Shown here: positions 32,001 to 40,472 of the stretch, piece after piece
Layout: every line of letters starts with the position of its first letter
How positions within the stretch are numbered: the stretch's first letter is position 1
Assembly: GCA_910574835.1 (NCBI GenBank)
Contig: CAJTDE010000012.1
Location: 72,523 to 123,980 of the forward strand
DNA length: 51,458 nt
Direction: 5' to 3'
Source of the DNA: Clostridia bacterium
GTDB lineage: Bacteria; Bacillota; Clostridia; Lachnospirales; Lachnospiraceae
Notes under the pieces: generated by a model
What the model saw: only the letters and a program-made list of their open reading frames with translations
The model's database searches: none
What the model was told of the DNA's origin: nothing
Made by a program: the position numbers and the translations under genes

Positions 32001-35000
32001 ATAAACTGCTGTATATCCTCCTGCGGTATCCATGTCGTGCCGAGACGGACGGAGATTTCGCTTGCAGGCAAATCCTTTGGGATGACTTTTTCCAGAGCCG
32101 CCACGTTGACTGCAAGCTCTGGGTCTGACTTTGCCGCTATCCCTGCAACTTTCAGTTTCTCCCGCACATTCCCCGATAAATACTCGTCTGCGGTCACATA
32201 CCTTGCAGGCTCACAAGACGGCACTTTGTAGATAACGCCCTGCAATTCCTTAATGATTTCTTCCTCTGACCTGCAAGTGAGCCGTGCCATATAGGGCAAA
32301 TCGACACGGGCTTTCTCCCCGATGGAGAGGGCGAGGGCTTCGCTGGCGGTTTCCACAAAAGTCACTTCTCGGTGGGGCTTTATCGTCCGTTTCGTGAACA
32401 TATCCGCCTTGCGTTTGAATTTCCCCTCGTCGTCAAGCACTTCAAGGGAACAGAGTAAGAAATAACTTTCATCTGCCCCAAAAGCGAGGTAGTTCCCCCT
32501 GCTGTTGATTAAGCCGTACCTTTTGGTAAAGGCATCATATAATCGGTTTAGGTTTTCCTGCTCGGTCTGTATCATTTCCTCTGGGCAGTCGTCGGTCTGG
32601 TACTGGATGAGCTTCCTCACGCAGTCACGGATTTCCAACAGTCCCCTGATGCGGTTCTCCGCCGTCATGGACACGTTTGCAGGGGTCATCTCGTTATTCT
32701 CTCGGAAGTAGACCTTGCCGCCCACAAGGGCAAAAGAGAAGTTCCGCACGTTCGGGTCGGCGGGGATGGCTTTCTCCTGCTCATCAGAGATACGGTCAAC
32801 CTCATTTTCTATCTCTGGGATTTCGCCATTTATCCGCTGAATGGCTTCATGGAGAAGCCCCGCAAGCGGCACGTCGGGGTAGGCTTTGCAGGCACTGTCC
32901 ATGCCGAACCTCGTGCTTTCCATCTTCATCTCGCCAAGCACCATCTCTGGATGCTGGACAAAGTAGCTGTTCATCGTGACGCCGTTTTCGTCTGTGTCGA
33001 GGTGTACCCACTCTGGCTCTATCTCTATGATGCGGTCACGTTTCTGTAAAATAAGGATATCGCTCGTGACTTCCGTTCCTGCATTTGCCCGAAACGTGCT
33101 GTCGGGAAGCCTCACCGCACCTAAAAGCTCGGCTCTCTGTGCGATATATTTCCGCACTTCTGGGCTTGTCTTGTCCATCGTCCCCTTAGAGGTGATGAAC
33201 ATCACAACGCCGCCTGAGCGCACCTTGTCCAGTGCCTTTGCAATAAAATAGTCGTGGATTAGGAACTTCTGGGCGTTGTAGCGGCTGTCGTTGACTTTGA
33301 ACTCCCCGAACGGGATGTTGCCAAGCACCACGTCAAAATGATTGTCTGGGAGCTTCGTTTCCTCAAACCCCTCAATAGCAATGCTGGCTTTCTGGTAGAG
33401 CTGCTTCGCAATCCTGCCCGATAACGGGTCAATCTCAATGCCATGCAGCTTTGATTTCTCCATGCTGTCGGGTAACAACCCTAAAAAATTGCCCGTGCCG
33501 CAGGACGGCTCTAAAATATTCCCCTGTGAAAATCCCAAATGGTCAAGTGCTTCATACATCGCCTTAATGACAATAGGCGGCGTATAAAAAGCTGTCAGCG
33601 TGGATTCCATAGCGGCATGGTATTCCTCATCGGAGAGTGCTGATTTTAATTCTTTATATTCGTTCTCCCATGCCGCATTATTGCTGTCAAACGCCATCGA
33701 CAGACCGCCCCACCCGACATATTTTGCAAGGGTTTCCTGTTCTTCGGGCGTGGCAAGGCGGTTTTCTATCTGAAGGTCGTGGAGAAGCCTTATTGCGGAC
33801 ATATTGTTTCGGAACTTTTCTTTTGCGCCGCCAACGCCTAACGTATCATCGGTAATGCGGTAGTTATGGCAGTCGGCGGAGAGGGGGAGCAGCTTATAGG
33901 CGTTCAGAGTGCCTTTCTGGTAACTGTCCGCATATTTGCGGAACTCATCATCGGGCATATACGCAAGCTGTTTCAGCCATTCGTCCGAAGCAATCCCCAC
34001 AAGGCTGTCGCCGTTCTTATCCATGAAAAGGGTGTCTATATCCTCTTGCAATGCGGCATGTCCCGCACTGTCTTTTGCCCTTTCCAGTCTGGAGCGGAGC
34101 GTGTCTGCCAGATTCTGGCTCTGCGGTTTCTGCTCTGGCTCGTCAAAGCGTATCTTCTCCACCACAATGTCATAGGGAAGCCCGTTCTCCACGGCGGGGT
34201 ATTCCGCCACGGTTTCCGTGGTCGGCTCTGCGGGGGATTCTGTTTTTTCTTCGGATGGTAATTCTTTCTCTGCCTGCTCCAAGAGCCTGCGGACATAGCC
34301 GACTTTCTCCACACGGTTTATCGGGAAGCCTACGTTGTTCTGAAATGTGATGTCACGCATGGAAACGTCGCCGCTGATTTTCCCGACGCTCTCAATAAGA
34401 TAACGGCGGTTGTCAATCATAAGCTCTTTGCCGATAAGGTCAGAATTATCCTGCTTTTCATCCGTCCCAGACGGGGCAGACTCTGATTTCTGCTGTTCCT
34501 CACGCTCCGCATCTTTCGCTGCAAATAGCTCCGTGATATGCTCCGCACTGTTTAAGGTGTCGGCGTATTCCTGTGCTTCTTCCTCGGTTTCAAAGGTCTG
34601 GTAGATGCCGCCTACGTCGTAATATCGGTCGGCACTGTCCTCTGGGGCTTCATTATTCCGTATGATAAATGGGTCAGCAAAAGCATCGGAAGTCTGCTCT
34701 ACCGTGTAATGGGGCTTCTGTTCTGTTTCATCAGAGATGATGTCTGGGCTTGGGTTTTCAGCCGCCTTTTTGTTTTCCTCCCAATAGAACGGCTCAAGCT
34801 GTTCCTCCGTCAAGGACACTAAATCGTGGTAGTACAGATTGGAAAGTGCGTTCTGGATAAGGTCGGCAAGGTCATTATACTGCGTATATTCTGCAAGAAC
34901 GCCGTCCACATACGTTTCCATGCGATACTGCAAGAGGTTGACGGATACCTGTATCCCATGCAAGCCGTCCTCGGTATTCTGAAAGGCAATCTTGACGTTG

Positions 35001-37924
35001 GATAAATCCGTATAGTCCACTTCGGCGTCGCCGCCAAACTCCGCATCGCAGTATGCGTCAATGCAGCCTTTCGCCTGTTCCAATAGTTCTTCCTCGGTGG
35101 GTTCTTTCCTCCTGTGAAACCAGTCCTCCTCGGTAGCCATTATATCGCCAAGCCGCTTTTCATCCTCTTGGGTCAGCCCCGTGTTCCGCTCCAAGAATGG
35201 GATGAACACGTCATGCCCCAGACGCAGGGATTCCATTTTCTCTCGGTAATAATCTTCGCCCTGCCGTTTCCATTCTGGGATAAACGGGCAGTCGGGGGAG
35301 AGGGAATATTCATAAAAATTTCGGATATGGGCGATTAAATCCCCCTCGCCGTCGCCGATGTCAAACCGCCCTTCATAATTAAATTCCTCGCCGCCGATGA
35401 CGGCATGGATTTCAAAATCGGTCTTATGATACCATCCGACATGGTTCTCCTCATTCTCCCTTTCACGGTTCTGTTTTTCGTCCAGAATGCCGAGCAGTTT
35501 ATTTCCCAGAGCGAAACTCAAATCCGTAAATCGGTCGTTCAGCTCCTTGTCATAAAAAGCGGGATGCTCGGAGAAGCCGATTGAGAGGGTGATGCTGTCG
35601 GGCTTTTCCTCGGCAAGTGTTTCTGTTTTCTGGCTTTCGGTGATGACCGTTTTTAAATGGTCGTTCGCAGGGTTCTCCTTTAATTTCTGCTCAAAATCCT
35701 CCCTGCTAAACTCTTTTCCGAACAACGGGAACTCCGCATTTCGCAGGGACACGGCGTTCTCATCAAAGGCGGTAATCTCATATTTGTCCGCCCCGATATA
35801 CACCACGTCGCCCTCGTGGTAGAGGTAGCGGAGAGGGTACAGCTCCGTAAGCTCCTGCGAGAATCGCCACGCATTGCTGCGGCTGTAAACGCTGGTCGTC
35901 TTTTTCTGCACAAGGGAGAGGAAGTCTAACAGTTCCTGCACGTTGTCGGGATGCTGTAATGCCTGTTCCATAAGGTCGGCGGGCATATCCGCAAAATCCC
36001 TGCATCCAATCACGCCCAACAAGTCTTTTTCATAGCCGTCCAAGTCACGGATGAAGTCGGAGAGCCGCAGGGCGAGCGTGTCCCGCTTGTCCGCAGGGGG
36101 CAGCTCCCTTTTTTCCTCAATAAAACGCTGCCTTGCCAGTTTCCTCTGGGTGTCGATTTCATGCTGCGGGGCAGAGATGCTTTCCAGATAGTCGGCGTAA
36201 TGGTCTTTCTCTTTGGGATTGAGGTAGCGGTTATCCTTAACCAGCTCCCGCAGCCGTTTTTCCGCTTTCGACCAGCTCAAAACAAGGTCGTGTTCGGTGG
36301 AGATGCCGTCACGGTCAATGGAGATGCCCTTGCCGCTGTACCACACATACCCCTCCGTGCCGTCTGAAAAATTAACAAAAAATCCGCCCGTGCCATATTC
36401 CCTTTTCAGAAAATCAATGTTCTTCTTTTTATCTTCCTGCTTCTGGAACTGGTGGTAAATGCGGTATTTCCCGTTCGCAACGCTGTTCCCTTTTACAAGG
36501 ACGGCATCAATGTCCTCCTGTGAAACAACAAAAGCAGAGGCTTTTTCGTCCTCTGCTTCAGCTATCCTTTCAATCTGTTCGTCTACGGTCGGGAGATTGA
36601 CGGCAACTTCTTCCTCGTTGGCAACGCTGCCTTTTTCCGTCTGTCCCTCTGGCTCTGCGGTCTGTGCCGTGTCTGTTTTATCTTCCTGCCTGCCGCCGTC
36701 CGACTGCGGCTCTGGTTCTGGTTCTGAATTTTCTAATTGTAAATCAGTTCGCTCAAGATGGTTTCCTCCGCTTGGCTGCGGATGTTGTTCATCATGCCGA
36801 GCCACTGCATCGGGGCTTTCTCTTTCAGCTCCTCCGTCACTCCCTGCTCGGCTGCTAACTGCTTCGTCAGAAGCTCTAACCTCTGCAACGCCGTCTGCTC
36901 GGTCTGGTAAAGGTGTGCGTTCAGTCTGCCCGCTGTCAGCAGATTGAGATAGGTCACTCTTTTGTGCTGTTCCAGATAATCCCTGTGCATCAAAGCGTAC
37001 CTGCCAAGCGGAAGCTCTGGCTCTGTCGGTAATGTCAGGTCGGGTATAAGGTAGTCCGCCTGTTTCGTGTAAGTGATTTCGCTCATTATTTTCGCTCCTT
37101 TCGGGTTGTTTCCTGCCTTTATCATACTGGCTTGCAATGTTCCTTGCAAATGTGCGGTTCTGACATTTTGCTTCGATTTGCACATTTCGGACTGCCGCAG
37201 AGATTTCCCTTAACGCCATCTCGGAAATGTCACTTGTGGCGATGCCGATGGCGTTCAATGTCTGGGGCGTGTTAAAATTTATAATCTCCGCAAAGTCCTC
37301 ACGCTCAAAATATCCTCCCGCATCCAGACCGCAGCGGCTTAACAGCATATAGGCGACGCTGTTTGCGGCAAGCCGTTTGTAAATCACTTCTATATTATAG
37401 TCGTCCAGTTCCTCTAAAAAGCTGTCTTTCGTGCAGCCCTTTAGCTGTGAGAGGTAATCGGGTAAATTGCCCTCCACGGCGTTCTCCGCTGTCTGAATTA
37501 AAAACGTGGCAAGGTCGCCGCCCTCCGTGCCGCCGAACCTGTCCGCAAGCCGTTCCATGACGGGCTGCTCATACCGCTTATCCATCTGCCATATCGGGAC
37601 GGCTCGGCTGCCGTAGTAGCCCTCATGGGTGTCGGAAACGTCAAAATAGTATTTCAGCGTGTTCCTGCGCCCTTTCGGGTCAAAGACCGCAATCCCCTTG
37701 CTGTCCTTGTTCACCCAACGCTTAAAGAGCCTGTTCCATGTGCCAATCTCGGCTACGGCGGTGGCATCGGGGCGTTGGGCGTAAATCAAGAGCTGCTCGT
37801 CAAAGCGGCACTTGTAATTGTGGCAGGCAGAGGATAAAAAGCCCTGCCAAGCCTGCGGGTTCTTTGCGACCGCCATTCCCGTGCGGCGGTACAGCTCCGT
37901 AATAAGCTGGTACTTTGCAGCCAT
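29096..37924 (-). CDS. Giant SNF2 helicase / N6-adenine methylase fusion protein
   Basis: A 2942-residue polyvalent protein, the largest on the element. The N-terminus (FDEQLLIYAQRPDATAVAEI) resembles ArdC-like ssDNA-binding domains. Residues about 280-400 are a disordered Ser/Asp/Arg/Glu-rich linker, and middle regions hold polyvalent-protein domains. A DNA methylase follows, with NILEPSCGTGNFLG (about 1468) and NIPF in place of the usual NPPF/Y (about 1537). Then comes an SNF2 helicase with Walker A in LLAHKVGAGKTFEM (about 2145), DESH (about 2305), FATGTPISNSM, and QRQGRLERQG (motif VI, about 2635). The ATG follows AAGGAGG. Such proteins are transferred or act early to protect and replicate entering DNA. 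The linker region also encodes tnpV in another frame. Confidence 0.88.
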   Translation of the reverse strand: MAAKYQLITELYRRTGMAVAKNPQAWQGFLSSACHNYKCRFDEQLLIYAQRPDATAVAEIGTWNRLFKRWVNKDSKGIAVFDPKGRRNTLKYYFDVSDTHEGYYGSRAVPIWQMDKRYEQPVMERLADRFGGTEGGDLATFLIQTAENAVEGNLPDYLSQLKGCTKDSFLEELDDYNIEVIYKRLAANSVAYMLLSRCGLDAGGYFEREDFAEIINFNTPQTLNAIGIATSDISEMALREISAAVRNVQIEAKCQNRTFARNIASQYDKGRKQPERSENNERNHLHETGGLPYTRPDITDRARASAWQVRFDAQGLSGTAQKSDLSQSADSGQTERTPLPDRADGVAEVRASDEAVSSRAGSDGGAERESPDAVARHDEQHPQPSGGNHLERTDLQLENSEPEPEPQSDGGRQEDKTDTAQTAEPEGQTEKGSVANEEEVAVNLPTVDEQIERIAEAEDEKASAFVVSQEDIDAVLVKGNSVANGKYRIYHQFQKQEDKKKNIDFLKREYGTGGFFVNFSDGTEGYVWYSGKGISIDRDGISTEHDLVLSWSKAEKRLRELVKDNRYLNPKEKDHYADYLESISAPQHEIDTQRKLARQRFIEEKRELPPADKRDTLALRLSDFIRDLDGYEKDLLGVIGCRDFADMPADLMEQALQHPDNVQELLDFLSLVQKKTTSVYSRSNAWRFSQELTELYPLRYLYHEGDVVYIGADKYEITAFDENAVSLRNAEFPLFGKEFSREDFEQKLKENPANDHLKTVITESQKTETLAEEKPDSITLSIGFSEHPAFYDKELNDRFTDLSFALGNKLLGILDEKQNRERENEENHVGWYHKTDFEIHAVIGGEEFNYEGRFDIGDGEGDLIAHIRNFYEYSLSPDCPFIPEWKRQGEDYYREKMESLRLGHDVFIPFLERNTGLTQEDEKRLGDIMATEEDWFHRRKEPTEEELLEQAKGCIDAYCDAEFGGDAEVDYTDLSNVKIAFQNTEDGLHGIQVSVNLLQYRMETYVDGVLAEYTQYNDLADLIQNALSNLYYHDLVSLTEEQLEPFYWEENKKAAENPSPDIISDETEQKPHYTVEQTSDAFADPFIIRNNEAPEDSADRYYDVGGIYQTFETEEEAQEYADTLNSAEHITELFAAKDAEREEQQKSESAPSGTDEKQDNSDLIGKELMIDNRRYLIESVGKISGDVSMRDITFQNNVGFPINRVEKVGYVRRLLEQAEKELPSEEKTESPAEPTTETVAEYPAVENGLPYDIVVEKIRFDEPEQKPQSQNLADTLRSRLERAKDSAGHAALQEDIDTLFMDKNGDSLVGIASDEWLKQLAYMPDDEFRKYADSYQKGTLNAYKLLPLSADCHNYRITDDTLGVGGAKEKFRNNMSAIRLLHDLQIENRLATPEEQETLAKYVGWGGLSMAFDSNNAAWENEYKELKSALSDEEYHAAMESTLTAFYTPPIVIKAMYEALDHLGFSQGNILEPSCGTGNFLGLLPDSMEKSKLHGIEIDPLSGRIAKQLYQKASIAIEGFEETKLPDNHFDVVLGNIPFGEFKVNDSRYNAQKFLIHDYFIAKALDKVRSGGVVMFITSKGTMDKTSPEVRKYIAQRAELLGAVRLPDSTFRANAGTEVTSDILILQKRDRIIEIEPEWVHLDTDENGVTMNSYFVQHPEMVLGEMKMESTRFGMDSACKAYPDVPLAGLLHEAIQRINGEIPEIENEVDRISDEQEKAIPADPNVRNFSFALVGGKVYFRENNEMTPANVSMTAENRIRGLLEIRDCVRKLIQYQTDDCPEEMIQTEQENLNRLYDAFTKRYGLINSRGNYLAFGADESYFLLCSLEVLDDEGKFKRKADMFTKRTIKPHREVTFVETASEALALSIGEKARVDLPYMARLTCRSEEEIIKELQGVIYKVPSCEPARYVTADEYLSGNVREKLKVAGIAAKSDPELAVNVAALEKVIPKDLPASEISVRLGTTWIPQEDIQQFMMELLTPSSYAAGRLQVRYTAYNGDWFIENKSSDIGNVKADSTYGTKRASAYRIMEDTLNLRDTRIFDYVYDEHNNKKAVLNHKETTAAQAKQEVIKQAFQDWIWKDPERRNRLVRYYNDTFNSIRPREYDGSHITFGGISPEIQLRPHQVNAIAHILYGGNTLLAHKVGAGKTFEMVAAAQESKRLGLCQKSMFVVPNHLVGQWASEYLRLYPSANILVTTKRDFETGNRKKFCGRIATGAYDAVIIGHSQFEKIPISEERQREQLMRQLDDIEMGIDDVQASHGEQFTVKQLMKTRKAIKAKLDKLNDTKRKDSVINFEELGIDRLFIDESHFYKNLYLYTKMRNVGGIAQTEAQKSSDLFMKCRYLDEITGNRGVVFATGTPISNSMVEMYSVQRYLQYDTLARNGLQHFDSWASTFGETVTALELAPEGTNYRAKTRFAKFYNLPELMQMFREVADIQTADMLKLPVPKVNYHNIKTKPSEIQSEMVAGLAKRAEKIRARLVKPQTDNMLKVTNDGRQLALDQRLIDPMLPDDPNSKVNACVENMYRIWEGHADTKAAQLLFCDLSTPKNDGMFNVYDDMREKLIRRGIPAEQVRFIHEANTDAQKKELFAKVRSGEVRILFGSTQKMGAGTNVQDRLIAIHNLDCPWKPSCLEQRQGRLERQGNMFPEVEVYRYVTEQTFDAYLYQLVEGKQKFISQIMTSKSPVRSAEDVDEVALSFAEVKMLATGDERFKEKMDLDMQVAKLKVLKQSYLSEHYDLEDRILKHYPQEIKEYGERIVGYGNDAKIASQHMPQGEDKFCPMTLNGVTYKEKADAGEMLLAICKENPLSQPIQIGSYRGFQMEVFYDTVNAHYCLNLCGMRKYKVDLGTDALGNLTRIENEIAKLPARLEAAKTRKEETTAQLETAKEEVKKPFAFENELKEKTERLNALNIELNLNEKDKTVIDDEPEQNDEQPEKKSADRER
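36733..37086 (-). CDS. tnpV: TnpV-family protein nested inside the helicase gene
   Basis: A 117-residue frame entirely inside the giant gene, same strand, shifted reading frame. MSEITYTKQADYLIPDLTLP, GRYALMHRDYLEQHKR, LNLLTAGRLNAHLYQ and NNIRSQAEETILSELIY are the TnpV family pattern known from Tn4451-type transposons and clostridial ICEs. AAAGGAG sits eight bases before its ATG, as good as any site in the window. The overlapping part of the helicase is a disordered linker, which tolerates constraint from a second frame. Family identity is by recall but strong along the full length. TnpV function is unknown. Confidence 0.8.
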   Translation of the reverse strand: MSEITYTKQADYLIPDLTLPTEPELPLGRYALMHRDYLEQHKRVTYLNLLTAGRLNAHLYQTEQTALQRLELLTKQLAAEQGVTEELKEKAPMQWLGMMNNIRSQAEETILSELIYN

Positions 37925-37938
37925 AGGCTCACACCTCC

Positions 37939-38397
37939 TTATCGTTCCAAATCTTTGTTTTTCTGCTTCCTGTCGTATTCCCCGCATCTTTCAGCGATTT
38001 CGGAATACATCTTTTCCCGCATGTCCCGCTCATAGGCTCGGTACTCCTTTGCCTTTTCCGTGGGCTTGTACCAGACGCTGTTCTGGTCGGCTTCGTCCAT
38101 CTGCCCGTAGCGGTCGTCTATTTTGTCCATATATTTCTGATAAATGGCATGGGCAGCGGGGGCGTCCTTTGCGTAGCGGTAACGGGCAAGGCTCTTATGC
38201 GTCCCACGAAGCTCGGCATACTCATAGAGCATACGGATAACCTCACGGTCAAGCCCTTTCTGACCCTCGGCATCATAGATTTCCGACAAGCCCTTGCACC
38301 TCCATGAATGGTAGGGCGAGGTGTCGTTGGAGCTGTGGGAAGATACATACACGCCGTCTTTTTTTACCGTGATGCGGTTGATTAACTCGGTACTCAC
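37939..38397 (-). CDS. Conserved ICE accessory protein (152 aa)
   Basis: A 152-residue soluble protein: MSTELINRITVKKDGVYVSS, HSSNDTSPYHSWRCKGLSEI, then a helical charged C-terminus ending RKQKNKDLER. A start region of the type VKKDGVYVSSHSSNDT is, in my memory, common among small genes next to the giant helicase in these elements, without known function. It begins with GTG, overlapping the TGA of a 21-codon frame. Its own end runs into the Shine-Dalgarno of the helicase gene. Confidence 0.65.
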   Translation of the reverse strand: MSTELINRITVKKDGVYVSSHSSNDTSPYHSWRCKGLSEIYDAEGQKGLDREVIRMLYEYAELRGTHKSLARYRYAKDAPAAHAIYQKYMDKIDDRYGQMDEADQNSVWYKPTEKAKEYRAYERDMREKMYSEIAERCGEYDRKQKNKDLER

Positions 38398-38459
38398 TCT
38401 TTATCACCGCCCGACAAAACAATCTGTTCCATAAAAATATCAATCCTCCTGTTGTCCAT
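38394..38459 (-). CDS. Possible micro-ORF (21 aa)
   Basis: ATG at 38459 opens a 21-codon frame, MDNRRIDIFMEQIVLSGGDK plus Glu, whose TGA overlaps the GTG of the next gene. It fills the gap between two accessory genes and may serve to carry ribosomes onto that GTG. TGGGG precedes the ATG. There is no family evidence. Confidence 0.3.
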   Translation of the reverse strand: MDNRRIDIFMEQIVLSGGDKE

Positions 38460-38468
38460 GCCCCACAT

Positions 38469-38693
38469 TTAAGCAGGGGCATAGTTGATTTTATTTCTTT
38501 CCATTCGCCTTGCGAACTCCCGAACGGCGTACCTTACGCCGTCAATCTCTGCATGGGTTTCGTCCAGATAGCGGCAGACGGCAAAATAATCCTCCCCGTT
38601 CCCATAAAACATACGGATGATACCGCCATCGGGAACAGAAAAAAGCGTCCTGCCTTTGCTGTCCGTCATGCAGACCTGCCTTGCTGCGCTCAT
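38469..38693 (-). CDS. Small accessory protein (74 aa), related to the C-terminus of the 39169-39867 product
   Basis: A 74-residue protein with FSVPDGGIIRMFYGNGEDYF and VREFARRMERN. The C-terminal part of the 232-residue protein two genes upstream has FRIPDGGKIIINYAWGEKAE and CEFAERMERN with an intervening (Y/F)(L/I)DE.H(A/T)E motif, so this is a stand-alone copy of that domain. The ATG overlaps the stop of the previous gene (ATGA). The function is unknown; a polyvalent-protein-associated small domain is likely. Confidence 0.65.
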   Translation of the reverse strand: MSAARQVCMTDSKGRTLFSVPDGGIIRMFYGNGEDYFAVCRYLDETHAEIDGVRYAVREFARRMERNKINYAPA

Positions 38694-38896
38694 TCCATGC
38701 CACCTCCCAGAAAGGAGATAACCTTGTTCCCCTTGATGCTCTTTTGCAGCTCGTTGATGAGCGTGATGTCCGCCACTGTGATGCCCTGCATGGAGAGAAT
38801 GTCGTCCATCGTCATGGCGGCGATGGCTTTTTCTTCGGTAAAGCCTGCGTCCAGAACCTTGTTTAAGGTTCTTATGGCTTTTGGGTTGACTGCCAT
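38690..38896 (-). CDS. Small accessory protein (68 aa)
   Basis: A 68-residue helical protein: MAVNPKAIRTLNKVLDAGFT, EEKAIAAMTMDDILSMQGIT, then VADITLINELQKSIKGNK. Alternating short helices resemble a UBA- or HTH-like bundle, but no family is certain. The ATG follows TAGGAGG formed by the stop of the preceding gene, and its own TGA overlaps the next ATG. Confidence 0.6.
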   Translation of the reverse strand: MAVNPKAIRTLNKVLDAGFTEEKAIAAMTMDDILSMQGITVADITLINELQKSIKGNKVISFLGGGME

Positions 38897-38908
38897 ATCC
38901 CATACCTC

Positions 38909-39157
38909 CTATCGTTCATGGTCTTTGTCTTTTGGCTGTAAAAGGGGAAGCCTGCCGCCATTCATCTCTTTTACCTGCTGAACATATTCCTTTTCCTTAT
39001 CCTCAAAAATCTCATAGAAAAAATCGGCAAAGCCCTCACCGTCTTTCCTCTCTGGCGCATCTTCAATGCCATCGCACCACTGCCGGCAGGCTTCCTCCAA
39101 TACCATATGAAAAACCGCTTTCTTTTCCTTGCTTTTTGCTATATCCTGAATATTCAT
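38909..39157 (-). CDS. Small accessory protein (82 aa)
   Basis: An 82-residue acidic protein: MNIQDIAKSKEKKAVFHMVL, EEACRQWCDGIEDAPERKDG, ending LPLLQPKDKDHER. No known family is recognised. The ATG at 39157 is eight bases after TAGGAG, which is made by the stop codon of the upstream gene. Its end, GAACGATAGGAGG, in turn supplies the ribosome binding site of the following gene. Confidence 0.6.
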   Translation of the reverse strand: MNIQDIAKSKEKKAVFHMVLEEACRQWCDGIEDAPERKDGEGFADFFYEIFEDKEKEYVQQVKEMNGGRLPLLQPKDKDHER

Positions 39158-39168
39158 AGTCACATCTC

Positions 39169-39867
39169 CTATCGTTCATGGTCTTTGTGTTTCGGGGCTT
39201 TCTGTGCGGACGGCGGCTCTTGCGGCTTCGGCTCGCAGCTATGCCCGTTCCTTTCCATACGCTCGGCAAACTCGCAGATATGGTAGAGATTGCTGCCCAC
39301 CTCGGTATGGCATTCGTCAATGAAACGGCAGGTCTTTTCCGCCTTTTCTCCCCACGCATAGTTGATAATGATTTTCCCGCCATCGGGGATGCGGAACAGC
39401 TCTTTGTAATGGGGGTCTATAAAGTGGATTCCCTGTTCCGCTCTGGATATATGCTTATCGAGCCATTCTTTCACATAGCAGTAGCAGTAAAAGTTATAGT
39501 CGCCCTTTGTCGGGTTGCAACGGAGCAGGAAAGCGTGTTTGTCAGTATCTACACGGAAGCCGTACTCAGTACAGTAATTCCCCATAAAGGCGGCATCGGG
39601 GGATTGCCTTGCAGCCGACGACATATCACGGCGGCTGTGCAGAAGCCCCTTATCTTCACGCAGGGCGTTGATTACATCGTCAAGCCCTGCCTTAAATTCA
39701 TCGGTTTTCCACTGTTCCCTTGTGTCAGACCAATCGGTATGAAACTCGTTTCCAGAGCCGCCAAAGTCCCCACGGAGATGACCGATGCACCCCGTCTGCC
39801 CCTCAAGCTGCATACTCTGGGCGTAGGTGTATTTCTGTTCGGATTGCGTCAAAGCCCGTACCTCCAT
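39169..39867 (-). CDS. Accessory polyvalent-type protein (232 aa)
   Basis: A 232-residue soluble protein. The N-terminal part has EVRALTQSEQKYTYAQSMQL and FHTDWSDTREQWKTDEFKAG. The middle has GNYCTEYGFRVDTDKHAFLL and FYCYCYVKEWLDKHI. The C-terminal domain (FRIPDGGKIIINYAWGEKAE to CEFAERMERN) is shared with the 74-residue product at 38469-38693. I recall the N-terminal portion as part of polyvalent-protein-associated domains but cannot name one. It starts at the A of the preceding stop (TGATG) after GGGAGG. Confidence 0.65.
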   Translation of the reverse strand: MEVRALTQSEQKYTYAQSMQLEGQTGCIGHLRGDFGGSGNEFHTDWSDTREQWKTDEFKAGLDDVINALREDKGLLHSRRDMSSAARQSPDAAFMGNYCTEYGFRVDTDKHAFLLRCNPTKGDYNFYCYCYVKEWLDKHISRAEQGIHFIDPHYKELFRIPDGGKIIINYAWGEKAEKTCRFIDECHTEVGSNLYHICEFAERMERNGHSCEPKPQEPPSAQKAPKHKDHER

Positions 39868-40472
39868 CAGCGTTCCTCCCTGCTCTTTGATTTTTTCGCC
39901 TTTTCCTGTTCCTTGATTTTTGCGAGTGCTTCCTTTGCCCAGACGGGCATCTTCTCTGGCTTGATTTCCCCAAGCACGTCGCACCGTTCCCATCGGGCGT
40001 GCTTGCCGTCCGCAAGGGAAGTGCCGAACACCGCCTGCCCCCTGCCGCCCAACGCTCCGTGACCGCCGTCCGCCAGTACAAGCTGGTAGGCGGAATGCCT
40101 GTACTCATGGCGGTTGACCTCGGCATTGATGACAACGACCTTGCCCACAATGCTGCCGCTTTTGTCGTCTGGGATGCAGTCGTCTATGGTAAACGGGGTC
40201 ATGTCAAACTTGAACTGTTCCTGCTCGGCTCTTACACTTTCTATCTGTTCCTGCACCCTGTCGGTAAACATCTGCATGGCTTCCAGATAGTCGTCAGAGC
40301 CGACCGCATCGGTCACCCATTCTGCGGACAGCGGGTTGTCGTAAGTGCAACAGCAGACAAGATACGGGTATTCCTCTTTCTCATCTATGCCGAACACGAC
40401 TTCCTTTTTGCCGATGTGGATGCTCTGCGTGACCTCATAGGAGCTAATCATCCGTTTTTCTTCATTCTCCAT
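39867..40472 (-). CDS. Accessory protein with LPD28-like domain (201 aa)
   Basis: A 201-residue soluble protein. The N-terminal domain SSYEVTQSIHIGKKEVVFGI followed by EYPYLVCCCTYDN matches the 91-residue product at 40622-40897 (YEIIEGCTIGNTELVIG, PYVCWYCKGGDN). The C-terminal domain contains INAEVNRHEYRHSAYQLVLA and DGGHGALGGRG, which I recall from large polyvalent-protein-associated domain 28. The ATG at 40472 follows AAGGAGAAG. It overlaps the stop region of the 52-residue gene by 11 nt and ends in SREER, providing the next ribosome binding site. Confidence 0.65.
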   Translation of the reverse strand: MENEEKRMISSYEVTQSIHIGKKEVVFGIDEKEEYPYLVCCCTYDNPLSAEWVTDAVGSDDYLEAMQMFTDRVQEQIESVRAEQEQFKFDMTPFTIDDCIPDDKSGSIVGKVVVINAEVNRHEYRHSAYQLVLADGGHGALGGRGQAVFGTSLADGKHARWERCDVLGEIKPEKMPVWAKEALAKIKEQEKAKKSKSREER

